Assembly (NCBI GenBank): GCA_019347795.1
Contig: JAHWKS010000125.1
Location: forward strand, 1 to 9,465
Reading direction: 5' to 3'
Origin: Planctomycetota bacterium
Lineage (GTDB): Bacteria > Planctomycetota > Planctomycetia > Pirellulales > Pirellulaceae
DNA: 9,465 bases
Shown here: positions 1-6,363 of the stretch, in pieces
How the letters are laid out: the number at the start of each line of letters is the position of its first letter
Numbering within the stretch: position 1 is the first letter of the stretch
Notes under the pieces: generated by a model
Databases searched by the model: none
Told to the model about the DNA's origin: nothing
What the model saw: the letters and a program-made list of their open reading frames with translations, nothing else
Position numbers and translations under genes: made by a program

Positions 1-456
1 TTCTGGAAGCGAGTCGAACAACGGAGGCAGACGGCGGAGGACTTCGCGGCCGAAATCTCCAAACTGTCTCCCGAGGAACAAGTCGCCGCGGTTCACGCGA
101 AGCTCGTGGATCTGAACGGGGAAGAGGCAATAGGCGAATTGCGGAGTCGTACAAGTGAAGGCGGCCGCACTGACGTGACGCTCGTTCTCACAGACGGAGC
201 CCGCGACATCACACCGCTGATGGCCATTTCCAGGCTCAAGGCCCTGACTCTCACCGGCGGTCCCTACTGGCTGGACATCTCGGCCGTCAAGAATCTGCCG
301 CTGGAAGAACTGACGTGCAGCGAAGATATCGCCTTCAAGAACGTCCCGGTCCTGCGTGAGATGGAGACGTTGACAACCATCAACGGCCGGCCGCGCGATG
401 AATACCTTGATGGCCTGACGACGAAGTCCACAAACTCTGCACCGACCGCCGTGTGA
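1..456 (+). CDS. C-terminal part of a planctomycete leucine-rich-repeat-like protein (5' end missing)
   Basis: The frame is open from base 1 to the TGA at 454-456, giving 151 residues of a protein that starts upstream of the window. The fragment opens with FWKRVEQRR, continues with a helical stretch (SPEEQVAAVHAKL), then irregular leucine-rich units (DITPLMAISRLKALTLTGG, DISAVKNLPLEELTCS) and ends with LETL-like sequence and INGRPRDEYL. I recognise this order (helical PEEQVxAV stretch, LRR-like strands, INGKPxxEF ending) from large planctomycete proteins, many of which carry an N-terminal Ser/Thr kinase domain; no kinase is visible here. LRR units of this kind usually bind proteins. A GTG at 106 is in frame, but the coding sequence upstream fits the same family, so an internal start is unlikely. 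The exact function and cellular location cannot be read from the fragment. Confidence 0.75.
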   Translation, partial: FWKRVEQRRQTAEDFAAEISKLSPEEQVAAVHAKLVDLNGEEAIGELRSRTSEGGRTDVTLVLTDGARDITPLMAISRLKALTLTGGPYWLDISAVKNLPLEELTCSEDIAFKNVPVLREMETLTTINGRPRDEYLDGLTTKSTNSAPTAV

Positions 457-520
457 GACCTGGCGACCACGAACCTGAAACTAGACCCGTCCTTAATCGC
501 AGAGATTCCGCAATGCCGGG

Positions 521-526
521 TATAAT
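521..526 (+). promoter_or_regulatory. Possible -10 element for the DUF4058 gene
   Basis: A perfect TATAAT lies 46 bases before the ATG at 573, in the 116-bp gap after the LRR gene. No convincing -35 hexamer sits 16-18 bases upstream (CGCAGA at 17), so this is a -10-only candidate. It would give a leader of about 40 bases. Confidence 0.35.
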
Positions 527-572
527 AATGGCCGTAGGATGATTCGCTACCTCGCGATTTGGCCGCGTTTTC

Positions 573-1337
573 ATGCCCATCCACGATTGGACTCGCGTGA
601 CCGCCGGCGTGTTCCACGATTTTCAGAATGCGTGGATCACGGAGTTGCGGAATGCGCTCAACGGCGGCGTTTTGCCTGAGCGCTACTACGCCCTGGGCGA
701 GCAGCGAGCCGGCGAGATCGGGCCGGATGTTCTGGCGTTGCACGTGGACGACAGCGAGGATGCCGGCGCCCCCTCGTCGGGCAGCGAGGATGACCGGGGC
801 ATGGTCGCGGTCGCCGAGGTTCCGCCGCGGGTGAGCATCTCGCAAGAGGCGGTAGACGCCGCGTATTATGCCTCGATGCAGCGCAGCATCGTAGTCCGCC
901 ACGCCACGGGGGACCGGATCGTGGCGATGATCGAGATTGTCTCGCCGGCGAACAAGCATGGGCGCGACCCGGTGCAGGAATTCGTCCGCAAAGTGACGGC
1001 CGCGCTGCGCGAGGGCGTTCACGTGATGGTGATCGACCCGCTTCCTCCTACGCGGCACGATCCAGCCGGTATGCATGAGGCAATCTGGGCAACCGTCGCC
1101 GCGATGGATTATGAGCCGCCCGAGGGGATGCCGCTGACGCTCGCCTCCTACTGCGCCCGGGAGATGATCGGCGCCTACGTCGAGCCGATCCAGGTGGGAA
1201 GCGTGCTGATCGACATGCCGCTCTTCCTCACCCGTGACCATTACGTCAATACGCCGCTGGAAAACACATACATGGCCGCCTGGCAGGGCGTCCCGCACCG
1301 CTGGCGCCGGGTGATCGAGGCGGCCAAGCGGGCGTGA
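573..1337 (+). CDS. DUF4058 family protein
   Basis: This gene encodes 254 residues beginning MPIHDWTRV, with HDFQNAWITELRNALN, LPERYYALGEQ and, near the middle, RIVAMIEIVSPANK. These are the hallmarks of DUF4058, a family frequent in planctomycetes and cyanobacteria whose function is unknown, and the length fits a complete member. There is no signal peptide or membrane segment, so it is probably cytoplasmic. The stretch from IEIVSP to VMVIDPL resembles the layout of Uma2/DUF820-type PD-(D/E)XK nuclease-fold proteins (E-V-x-S-P, a later Lys, then a hydrophobic strand ending in D), but this is only a resemblance. The ATG at 573 has no clear Shine-Dalgarno sequence; it is chosen because the N-terminal MPIHDWTR motif is normally the very start of these proteins. 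It stands alone on its strand between two unrelated genes. Confidence 0.88.
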   Translation: MPIHDWTRVTAGVFHDFQNAWITELRNALNGGVLPERYYALGEQRAGEIGPDVLALHVDDSEDAGAPSSGSEDDRGMVAVAEVPPRVSISQEAVDAAYYASMQRSIVVRHATGDRIVAMIEIVSPANKHGRDPVQEFVRKVTAALREGVHVMVIDPLPPTRHDPAGMHEAIWATVAAMDYEPPEGMPLTLASYCAREMIGAYVEPIQVGSVLIDMPLFLTRDHYVNTPLENTYMAAWQGVPHRWRRVIEAAKRA

Positions 1338-1471
1338 CGGGGGGCACTCCCGTTAACCGAAGTCCGCTCGTATTTTGTGCTTGGCCGATTTGGGCCGTTT
1401 TGGTAGGTTTCCATCGCGGCTGAACGACCGGTGTGGCGGGCGACGCGGCAGCATTCCAGGCGTTCACGTGC

Positions 1472-1478
1472 AAGGAGG
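1472..1478 (+). promoter_or_regulatory. Strong Shine-Dalgarno fixing the RimI-like start
   Basis: AAGGAGG, a full match to the anti-SD core, ends 5 bases before the ATG at 1484. It decides for that start over the upstream in-frame GTG at 1433. Confidence 0.8.
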
Positions 1479-1483
1479 CCGGT

Positions 1484-2005
1484 ATGGAACACGTGCGAAG
1501 ACCCGAGGTGCGGGTTCACATCCGCTGGATGATCCGGCGGGACATGGCGGAAGTGCTCGACATTGAGCAAAAGAGCTTCGAGTTCCCCTGGACCGAGGAA
1601 GACTTCATCCGCTGCCTGCGGCAGCGGAACTGCATCGGCATGGTGGCCGAGATCGACGACCAGGTGGTCGGCTTCATGATCTACGAGCTGCACAAGAGCC
1701 GACTGCACATTCTCAACTTCGCCGTGCACCCCGAGCACCGCCGCCGCCACGTGGGGGTGCAAATGGTCGAGAAGCTGGTGGGGAAACTCTCCAGCCAGCG
1801 CCGCAACCGCATCCTCCTGGAGGTGCGGGAAACGAACCTGGCCGCCCAGGTCTTCTTCCGGTCCGCCGGATTCCGGGCGGTTTCGGTCCTCCGCGAGTTC
1901 TATGAAGACACGCCCGAAGACGCCTACCTGATGGAATACCGCTTCCGCACCCCGGAGCAGGAGGCTTTCGAGCCGGTCAACCGCATCACCCGCCTGGCCG
2001 GGTAG
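1484..2005 (+). CDS. rimI: RimI-like GNAT N-acetyltransferase
   Basis: This 173-residue GNAT-fold protein most resembles ribosomal-protein-alanine N-acetyltransferase RimI, which transfers acetyl from acetyl-CoA to the N-terminal Ala of protein S18. Visible parts are IRWMIRRDMAEVLDIEQKSF (N-terminal helix region), the central strand ILNFAVHPEHRRR followed by the acetyl-CoA loop, and LLEVRETNLAAQVFFRSAGF, ending in FYEDTPEDAYLMEYR as in RimI. Two positions deviate. The acetyl-CoA loop reads RRRHVG (residues 86-91), where RxxGxG is usual, so the first glycine is His89. The position matching the general-acid Tyr115 of Salmonella RimI is Phe125, while the Glu103 equivalent (Glu113) is kept. A C-terminal tail of about 20 residues is extra. 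The S18 role is therefore by family only; the substrate could differ. It is convergent with the next gene. Confidence 0.8.
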   Translation: MEHVRRPEVRVHIRWMIRRDMAEVLDIEQKSFEFPWTEEDFIRCLRQRNCIGMVAEIDDQVVGFMIYELHKSRLHILNFAVHPEHRRRHVGVQMVEKLVGKLSSQRRNRILLEVRETNLAAQVFFRSAGFRAVSVLREFYEDTPEDAYLMEYRFRTPEQEAFEPVNRITRLAG

Positions 2006-2008
2006 CCT

Positions 2009-2052
2009 GGCGACGGCGTTGACGTTGCAGTCGCCGAATGTCAACGGCAACG
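2009..2052. other. Interleaved inverted repeats between convergent genes
   Basis: The 72-bp gap between the convergent rimI-like and secreted-protein genes contains several pairable arms: GGCGAC 2009-2014 with GTCGCC 2030-2035, CGTTGAC 2017-2023 with GTCAACG 2040-2046, and CGTTGC 2023-2028 with GCAACG 2047-2052. The pairings overlap and so are partly exclusive. A shared bidirectional transcription stop is plausible, but there is no T-tract on either strand. Confidence 0.3.
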
Positions 2053-2077
2053 GCGCAAGTTGGAGCATCTTCGCCGA

Positions 2078-2836
2078 CTACGGCAGCGCCTCCAGCGCTT
2101 CCAATGCTTTCTTTCGCTCCTCGGGCGAGATGGGCCGCTCCTTCTTAGGACCCTCCAAAGGCGCCGCCGCGCGCACCAGAAGGCGATTCGCCCAGGCCTG
2201 CCCCTTTTGCAGGTACCAGCCGTTGACCGAAACTTTGTCCCCCTGGCGGGCGAGGGCGATGTTGCTTAGCTCCACCAGGATCGTCGGCTTCTCGTCCAGC
2301 TCGGCCTCCAGCACGGCGTTGCCGGCCGCGATGCGCATCTTTCCGCCTTCGGCGCCTGCCAGCCGCCCCGCCACGTTGAGAGCGACCGTTTCCGCCTGCG
2401 GCTTGGCGACGGGTTCGGCCTGCTCGTCGCCGAATAAGTCGGCCGTCGCCTGCAGGCTTTCATCCGGGTAGGCTCCGAGGCGCGTCTCCGCGTTCGGCGT
2501 GAAGACCGTCATTTGGGAGACGGGCGCCATCGCCTTGCCGCGGTTATCGAACCGTCCCTTGAACTGCACGAACATGCCCGGTCGCAGCCAGCCCGGCTCC
2601 GCCGACGCCTGATAGGTGACGTTCTCGGGCCTGGCCTCGACCTTGACCAGCCAAGGCTCCCCCTCTTCGCTGACGACCTGGAGCAGTCCCGCCTGCACTC
2701 CCTGCAGTACGCCGTCCATGCTCAGGTTCTGCTTCGGCGCGCCGTCGGCGGGCTGTTTGGGATTCTGGGTCCACGCCGACGTGGTCGAGGACCCAATGAG
2801 GAGCGCGGCGGTCAGGAGGGGAGCGAGGCGAGTCAT
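2078..2836 (-). CDS. Secreted protein with two similar beta-rich modules, unknown function
   Basis: This gene encodes 252 residues beginning MTRLAPLLTAALLIGSSTTS, a classical Sec signal peptide with likely cleavage after Ala21. The mature part holds two modules of similar layout, at about 37-114 (MDGVLQGVQAGLLQVV ... PGMFVQFKGRFDNRGKA) and 151-225 (VAGRLAGAEGGKMRIA ... GDKVSVNGWYLQKGQ). Each has a G-x-L opening, alternating strands and a late GxxVxxxG turn, suggesting small OB-like barrels. An acidic linker joins them, and a charged tail (PEERKKALEALEALP) ends the protein. I do not recognise a named family. It is probably exported to the periplasm. The start at 2836 was chosen for the signal peptide; the frame is open further upstream, but that would overlap cdd and bury the signal sequence. 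It lies 53 bp downstream of cdd on the same strand and is likely cotranscribed with it. Confidence 0.7.
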   Translation of the reverse strand: MTRLAPLLTAALLIGSSTTSAWTQNPKQPADGAPKQNLSMDGVLQGVQAGLLQVVSEEGEPWLVKVEARPENVTYQASAEPGWLRPGMFVQFKGRFDNRGKAMAPVSQMTVFTPNAETRLGAYPDESLQATADLFGDEQAEPVAKPQAETVALNVAGRLAGAEGGKMRIAAGNAVLEAELDEKPTILVELSNIALARQGDKVSVNGWYLQKGQAWANRLLVRAAAPLEGPKKERPISPEERKKALEALEALP

Positions 2837-2889
2837 CGAAGGACCTAAGGCGCCGGGAGTTACTGATATGCAAAGACTTCCGCCTATCC

Positions 2890-3330
2890 TCAGGATATCG
2901 ACCCGCGGTTTGGTTTGCCAAGCGAATTCGCTGCAAGATCGCCACTGGTGAAGGCGCCGGGCAGCAGCGTCGCCAGCCCCACTTCCTGAATCTGGTCCGG
3001 GTTGTTCGCGTCGACCAGGAGAATCGGCAGGGCGGGCGAGAACTCCGCCAGCACCTGGCGACATGCGCCGCACGGCGGTGCGGCGCCGGGGGAAGCGACC
3101 GCCAGCGCCGCAAACTGCCGGCAGCCTGCGGCCACCGCATTCCCCACGGCGACTCGCTCGGCGCAGGTCGTCAGCCCGTAGGAGGCGTTTTCGACGTTGC
3201 AGCCGGTGATGATTTCTCCCGAGGTCGTGAGAATCGCCGCGCCGACGTGGAAGTTCGAGTACGGCGCGTACGCCCGGCGGCTCGCGGCAATCGCTGCGTC
3301 AGCGAGATCGCGACGTTGTTGCTCGTTCAT
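2890..3330 (-). CDS. cdd: Cytidine deaminase
   Basis: This 146-residue enzyme hydrolyses cytidine and deoxycytidine to uridine and deoxyuridine in pyrimidine salvage, in the cytoplasm. The whole family signature is present: AYAPYSNFHVGAA near the N-terminus, NVENASYGLTTCAER with zinc ligand Cys56 and catalytic Glu58, and PCGACRQ with zinc ligands Cys87 and Cys90. LLPGAF follows at 122-127. The size matches the short homotetrameric type found in Bacillus rather than the long E. coli dimer, plus about 19 variable residues at the C-terminus. The ATG at 3330 is directly preceded by GCGAGG without a proper spacer, and a TATACT sits 6-7 bases upstream on the same strand, so the message may be leaderless. 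It is divergent from the PLP enzyme and followed at 53 bp by a secreted protein. Confidence 0.96.
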   Translation of the reverse strand: MNEQQRRDLADAAIAASRRAYAPYSNFHVGAAILTTSGEIITGCNVENASYGLTTCAERVAVGNAVAAGCRQFAALAVASPGAAPPCGACRQVLAEFSPALPILLVDANNPDQIQEVGLATLLPGAFTSGDLAANSLGKPNRGSIS

Positions 3331-3344
3331 CCTCGCAGTATAAT
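3316..3344 (+). promoter_or_regulatory. Promoter for the D-threonine aldolase-like gene
   Basis: TTGTTG (3316-3321), a 17-base spacer and a perfect TATAAT (3339-3344) form a sigma-70-like promoter. Transcription would start near 3351, leaving a leader of only 20-35 bases. The -35 lies inside the first codons of the divergent cdd gene. Confidence 0.6.
3337..3342 (-). promoter_or_regulatory. Possible -10 for cdd, overlapping the opposite -10
   Basis: Read on the - strand this is TATACT (5 of 6 to consensus), sharing four bases with the + strand TATAAT at 3339-3344. Its start point would fall at or next to the cdd ATG (3330). No good -35 is seen at 16-18 bases, which lowers confidence. Confidence 0.35.
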
Positions 3345-3383
3345 CTGTTCACTCTTGGGGGCGATGGTTTGGTGCGAGCTCCG

Positions 3384-4481
3384 ATGCTTCCCCCTCTTGG
3401 CGCAACGAAGGATGATCTGGACACCCCGGCGCTTTGCATCGATCTGGATGCAATGGAGGCGAATGTGCGTCTGGCGGTCGAAACCTGCCGGCGGCACGGC
3501 GTGGCGTGGCGGCCGCATGCGAAGTGCCATAAATCGCCCGCCATCGCCCGGAAGCTGGTCGAGGCGGGCGCCATCGGCGTCACTTGCGCCAAGCTCGGCG
3601 AGGCCGAAGTGTTCGGCGAGGCGGGCGTCCGCGATCTGCTGATCGCCAACCTTGTCGTCGGTCCGCACAAGGTCCGCCGGCTGGTCGAGCTGCGCCGCAA
3701 GGCCGATCCGATCGTGTGCATTGATCACATCGAGCAGGCCGAGCCGATCGCCCGCGCGATGGCCGAGGCCGGCTTGGAGCTGCGGGTCATCATTGAGGTT
3801 GACATCGGCTTGAATCGCGTCGGCGTCGCCTGCGGCGAGCCGGCGGTGCGGCTTGCCCGGCAAGCGGCGGAGTTGCCCGGGTTAACACTAGCGGGCGTGA
3901 TGGGATACGAGGGGCATCTGCTTACGGTTCCCGATCCCCAGGAGAAGGCCCGCCGCATTCGCGAAGCGCTCAACCGGCTGGTCGCGATGCGCGGGGCGCT
4001 GGAGCAGGCGGGACTCCCCTGCGAGATCGTCTCCTGCGGCGGGACCGGCGCGTTCTTTCACTCCGTCACGCAACCGGGAATCACCGAGCTGCAGGCGGGC
4101 GGCCTGATCTTCTCCGACGCCTTCTATCGCAACGTGTGCCAGGTTCCCGAGTTTCAGTTCGCGCTCACCGTGCTGACCACCGTCGTCAGCCGCCCCGCGC
4201 CGGATCGGGCGATCATCGACGCCGGACGCAAAACCCTCAACCCGGAGCTGCACAAGCCGCTCGTGGCCGGCCGGGATGACATCACTGTCGAGCAGCTCTC
4301 GGCCGAGCACGGCAAGCTCCGGCTGGCGCCCTCGGCCGAAGACGTGCGGATCGGCGATCGCCTGGAGCTCGTGCCCGGCTACGGCGACCTGACGACCGTC
4401 CTGCACGACCGCTTCTACGCCTTCCGCGCCGGCCGGCTGGAAGCCGTCTGGCCGCTGGAAGCCCGCGGCCGCCTGCAGTGA
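3384..4481 (+). CDS. D-threonine aldolase / D-serine dehydratase-like PLP enzyme
   Basis: This gene encodes 365 residues of the alanine-racemase-fold PLP family that includes low-specificity D-threonine aldolase and eukaryotic-type D-serine dehydratase (DSD1). The start reads DLDTPALCIDLDAMEANV, then WRPHAKCHKS with the PLP lysine at 47, VTCAKLGEAEVF, a barrel strand VDIGLNRVG, MGYEGH, SCGGTGAF and the C-terminal beta domain. Family members bind a divalent metal through a His and a nearby Asp or Cys in a PxHxC/D motif near the end. Here that motif is PGYGD (331-335), so the His position is Tyr333 while Asp335 and the later LHD remain. The activity on D-threonine or D-serine is therefore uncertain. 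Candidate starts are TTG 3369, GTG 3372 and ATG 3384. ATG is chosen, although GGGGG at 3357-3361 would fit the upstream ones better. It is probably cytoplasmic and monocistronic. Confidence 0.85.
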   Translation: MLPPLGATKDDLDTPALCIDLDAMEANVRLAVETCRRHGVAWRPHAKCHKSPAIARKLVEAGAIGVTCAKLGEAEVFGEAGVRDLLIANLVVGPHKVRRLVELRRKADPIVCIDHIEQAEPIARAMAEAGLELRVIIEVDIGLNRVGVACGEPAVRLARQAAELPGLTLAGVMGYEGHLLTVPDPQEKARRIREALNRLVAMRGALEQAGLPCEIVSCGGTGAFFHSVTQPGITELQAGGLIFSDAFYRNVCQVPEFQFALTVLTTVVSRPAPDRAIIDAGRKTLNPELHKPLVAGRDDITVEQLSAEHGKLRLAPSAEDVRIGDRLELVPGYGDLTTVLHDRFYAFRAGRLEAVWPLEARGRLQ

Positions 4482-4484
4482 TTG

Positions 4485-6227
4485 TCACTGTGTGACCCGC
4501 AGATAGTGCTGATCGGCTTCGGAAAGCTGATCCATCTGGACCTCGATTTGCTGTCCGCCCGCGCGTTCAAGCGTGACGGCGCCGCCGGTATGCTCGATCA
4601 GACGGGCTTGAACTTGGAAGCGGCCGTCCGCGCTCGTCCACGTGCGCATCGGCGGCCGCTCCGCAGTCGCCGGCGCCTTGAGATCCAACCGCTCGACGGC
4701 GACCAAACCGATCCCGAGCAAATCGTTCTCATACGCGCCGAAAACACCCACCACGGGATATCCTCCCCCGTGGGCTTGACTAGGACTGCCGCCTTCGGCC
4801 CCTATCCACTGGCTGGTATACGCGGAGTGGTTCGCCAGCGTTACCCCTTGGAGCTCCTGAAAAATCAACTGCAGCGCGTTCACGACCAGGCCGCTCCGCG
4901 CATTGACCCCCGCGACGGCGTAGCCCGGTTTCGCGAGGACCAGCACGCCTTCGCCTCCCGGACTGCCGAACACGTCGCCTTCCACGTAGCGATCCTGCGT
5001 TTGATAGATCGGCTGCACCGCCTGCAGGGCGCCGCCCCAGTTTTCCCCTTGGAACAATCGCATTCCCACAAGGAGGGCGCCGGGAGGCGCCATGTCGGAA
5101 AACTGCTGGCCCGCCTCCTTCCCCAGCAAAGGAGAACTCTGCAGCCGCCCTTCGTCATAGCTGAACGCCGGAAACGCCTCCGCCGGCGCTCCGAGCTCCA
5201 CCGGCAGATACTGCACCCCCAGGCTCGTCAACTGCTCCGAGACGCGACCCTGGAGTCCGACGAGAAACCGCCCGCCCGCTAGTTGCTTCTCCTGGCCTCC
5301 GGACCCGCCGATCCAGTCGGAGGCGATCGGTTGAGATGCATCCAGGCCCTGCTGATCGACGCGATGGTACTCCAACTGGACGGCGTCAACGAAGAGTCCT
5401 TGGCGAACGCGGATTTCGCCCACGGCGTAGCCGGGCGGCGCCAAGAGTTGCTGCTTGGGGCCTTCCCTTTCGCCGCGCCATTCTCCCAACGCATACCGGT
5501 CCCCGACCTGGTAGATCGCCTGAACGCCCTCGACAGGTCCCCGAGCTGGATCCCGCAACGCGACGCGGAGCCCCACCAGCACGCCCCCCTCCGGCGCCTG
5601 CTCCTCAAATTCGCGATCGCGATCACCGCCCCGGCGGCTTGACTCGCCCGACACAAGGGACGCGGCCGAGTACTCGATTCGCGGCAACGGTTGCTCAGCC
5701 GTCTCCAAAGCGGGAAGGGGCTTCTCCGCCGCCGGTTCCTCCGTCGGGACGGTTGACTGCTGCGGCGCGACCTGCGGTTGTTCCGGCGCCGCGACGGCGG
5801 TCTCGGAAACGGCGCCGTCGGCTTCGGCTCGCGCGTCGTCGTCGACACTGCCGCTCTTATCGGGATCGTCGCTGAAGGCGGAGTCGGGCGGCGGACGCAT
5901 GGAAGGCTCCTGCGGCGTCTCGGGCCGCACCGGGGGCGGAGAAGGCGCGCCGGAAGCCGCCACGGGAGGATCCTCATCGTCCGCCAACGATCCTGCCCAG
6001 AAAGGGCCTGTCAAAGCGCCGAGAATCAGCAATCCTCCCGCCAGACATTGGCCCGCGCCGATGACGACCGCCGCCGAACCGGTAACTTCCTTAACTCCGA
6101 ACAAGCCCAGCAGAAATCGAAGGCGGGCCGGCAATATCGCCCGTTGCGACCGAATGCCGAAGATGCCCACTCCCAAGATGAGCAGGCCCATCAGCAACAT
6201 CACCCCGAGTGCGATCCATAGTTCCAT
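4485..6227 (-). CDS. Membrane-anchored protein with two jacalin-like modules and a C-terminal SHD1 domain
   Basis: This gene encodes 580 residues. Two hydrophobic segments (about 4-24 and 52-77) flank a basic loop (RSQR, PARLRF), so the long C-terminal part probably lies outside the cytoplasm. Residues 82-205 form a Pro/Ala/acidic low-complexity linker. Two homologous modules follow, at about 206-341 and 375-511. Each runs from APEGGVLVGLR/APPGALLVGMR through PIYQ, PGYAVGEI/PGYAVAGV and DWIGGSGG/QWIGAEGG to a closing LxSLGV/LLGIGL strand, a pattern like jacalin-type beta-prism lectins that bind sugars. The end (about 527-577, RTWTSADGRF ... LSEADQHYL) matches SHD1, an SLA1-homology domain often found in planctomycete envelope proteins. 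Ligands are unknown. AGGGGGGAG, four bases before the ATG, supports the start. It converges on the PLP enzyme with 3 bp between stop codons. A surface or envelope role is inferred. Confidence 0.8.
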   Translation of the reverse strand: MELWIALGVMLLMGLLILGVGIFGIRSQRAILPARLRFLLGLFGVKEVTGSAAVVIGAGQCLAGGLLILGALTGPFWAGSLADDEDPPVAASGAPSPPPVRPETPQEPSMRPPPDSAFSDDPDKSGSVDDDARAEADGAVSETAVAAPEQPQVAPQQSTVPTEEPAAEKPLPALETAEQPLPRIEYSAASLVSGESSRRGGDRDREFEEQAPEGGVLVGLRVALRDPARGPVEGVQAIYQVGDRYALGEWRGEREGPKQQLLAPPGYAVGEIRVRQGLFVDAVQLEYHRVDQQGLDASQPIASDWIGGSGGQEKQLAGGRFLVGLQGRVSEQLTSLGVQYLPVELGAPAEAFPAFSYDEGRLQSSPLLGKEAGQQFSDMAPPGALLVGMRLFQGENWGGALQAVQPIYQTQDRYVEGDVFGSPGGEGVLVLAKPGYAVAGVNARSGLVVNALQLIFQELQGVTLANHSAYTSQWIGAEGGSPSQAHGGGYPVVGVFGAYENDLLGIGLVAVERLDLKAPATAERPPMRTWTSADGRFQVQARLIEHTGGAVTLERAGGQQIEVQMDQLSEADQHYLRVTQ

Positions 6228-6272
6228 CGGACTCCCCCCTCATCACGAACCCGTTACAAATGTAGTGATTTC

Positions 6273-6301
6273 ATTGTGGCGCCCGATGCTTACTATCGCA
6301 A
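6273..6301 (-). promoter_or_regulatory. Weak promoter candidate for the jacalin/SHD1 gene
   Basis: On the - strand, TTGCGA (6301-6296), a 17-base spacer and CACAAT (6278-6273) each match consensus at 4 of 6 positions. This lies in the 136-bp gap downstream of the aminotransferase gene. It is plausible, but weak matches of this quality occur by chance. Confidence 0.25.
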
Positions 6302-6363
6302 CCTGAGCGCAGCGAACGGCGCGAACGACGCTACGGCCGCCCCGGCGTTTCAGCATCCAGAAG

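Noticed and set aside
264..1298. A 344-codon open frame on the - strand
   Set aside because: It overlaps both the LRR fragment and the DUF4058 gene, which are recognisable on the + strand; its translation is His/Arg-rich with no family signature.
1337..1353. Hairpin ACGGG...CCCGT directly after the DUF4058 stop as a terminator
   Set aside because: The stem is 5-6 bp, and it is followed by TTAACC rather than a run of T; insufficient for a terminator call.
1433..1483. Earlier GTG start for the RimI-like gene
   Set aside because: AAGGAGG with ideal spacing precedes the ATG at 1484, and the extra 17 residues do not resemble the family.
1241..2068. A 275-codon open frame on the - strand
   Set aside because: It lies antisense to the RimI-like gene, which has a strong Shine-Dalgarno and family motifs.
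2837..3073. N-terminal extension of the secreted-protein frame
   Set aside because: The extension overlaps cdd, is low-complexity, and would place the signal peptide internally; the start at 2836 gives a standard signal sequence.
4484..4496. Short hairpin GTCAC-TGT-GTGAC across the convergent stop codons
   Set aside because: A 5-bp stem with a 3-base loop and no T-tract is too weak to call a terminator; the 3-bp spacing of the stops is common in compact genomes.
4482..5282. A 266-codon open frame on the + strand
   Set aside because: It is antisense to the jacalin/SHD1 gene, whose duplicated domains are clearly coding; no start signal or motif supports it.
6312..6327. GCGAACG repeated twice with a 9-base period
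   Set aside because: Only two short copies in GC-rich intergenic DNA; easily expected by chance and not linked to any promoter element.
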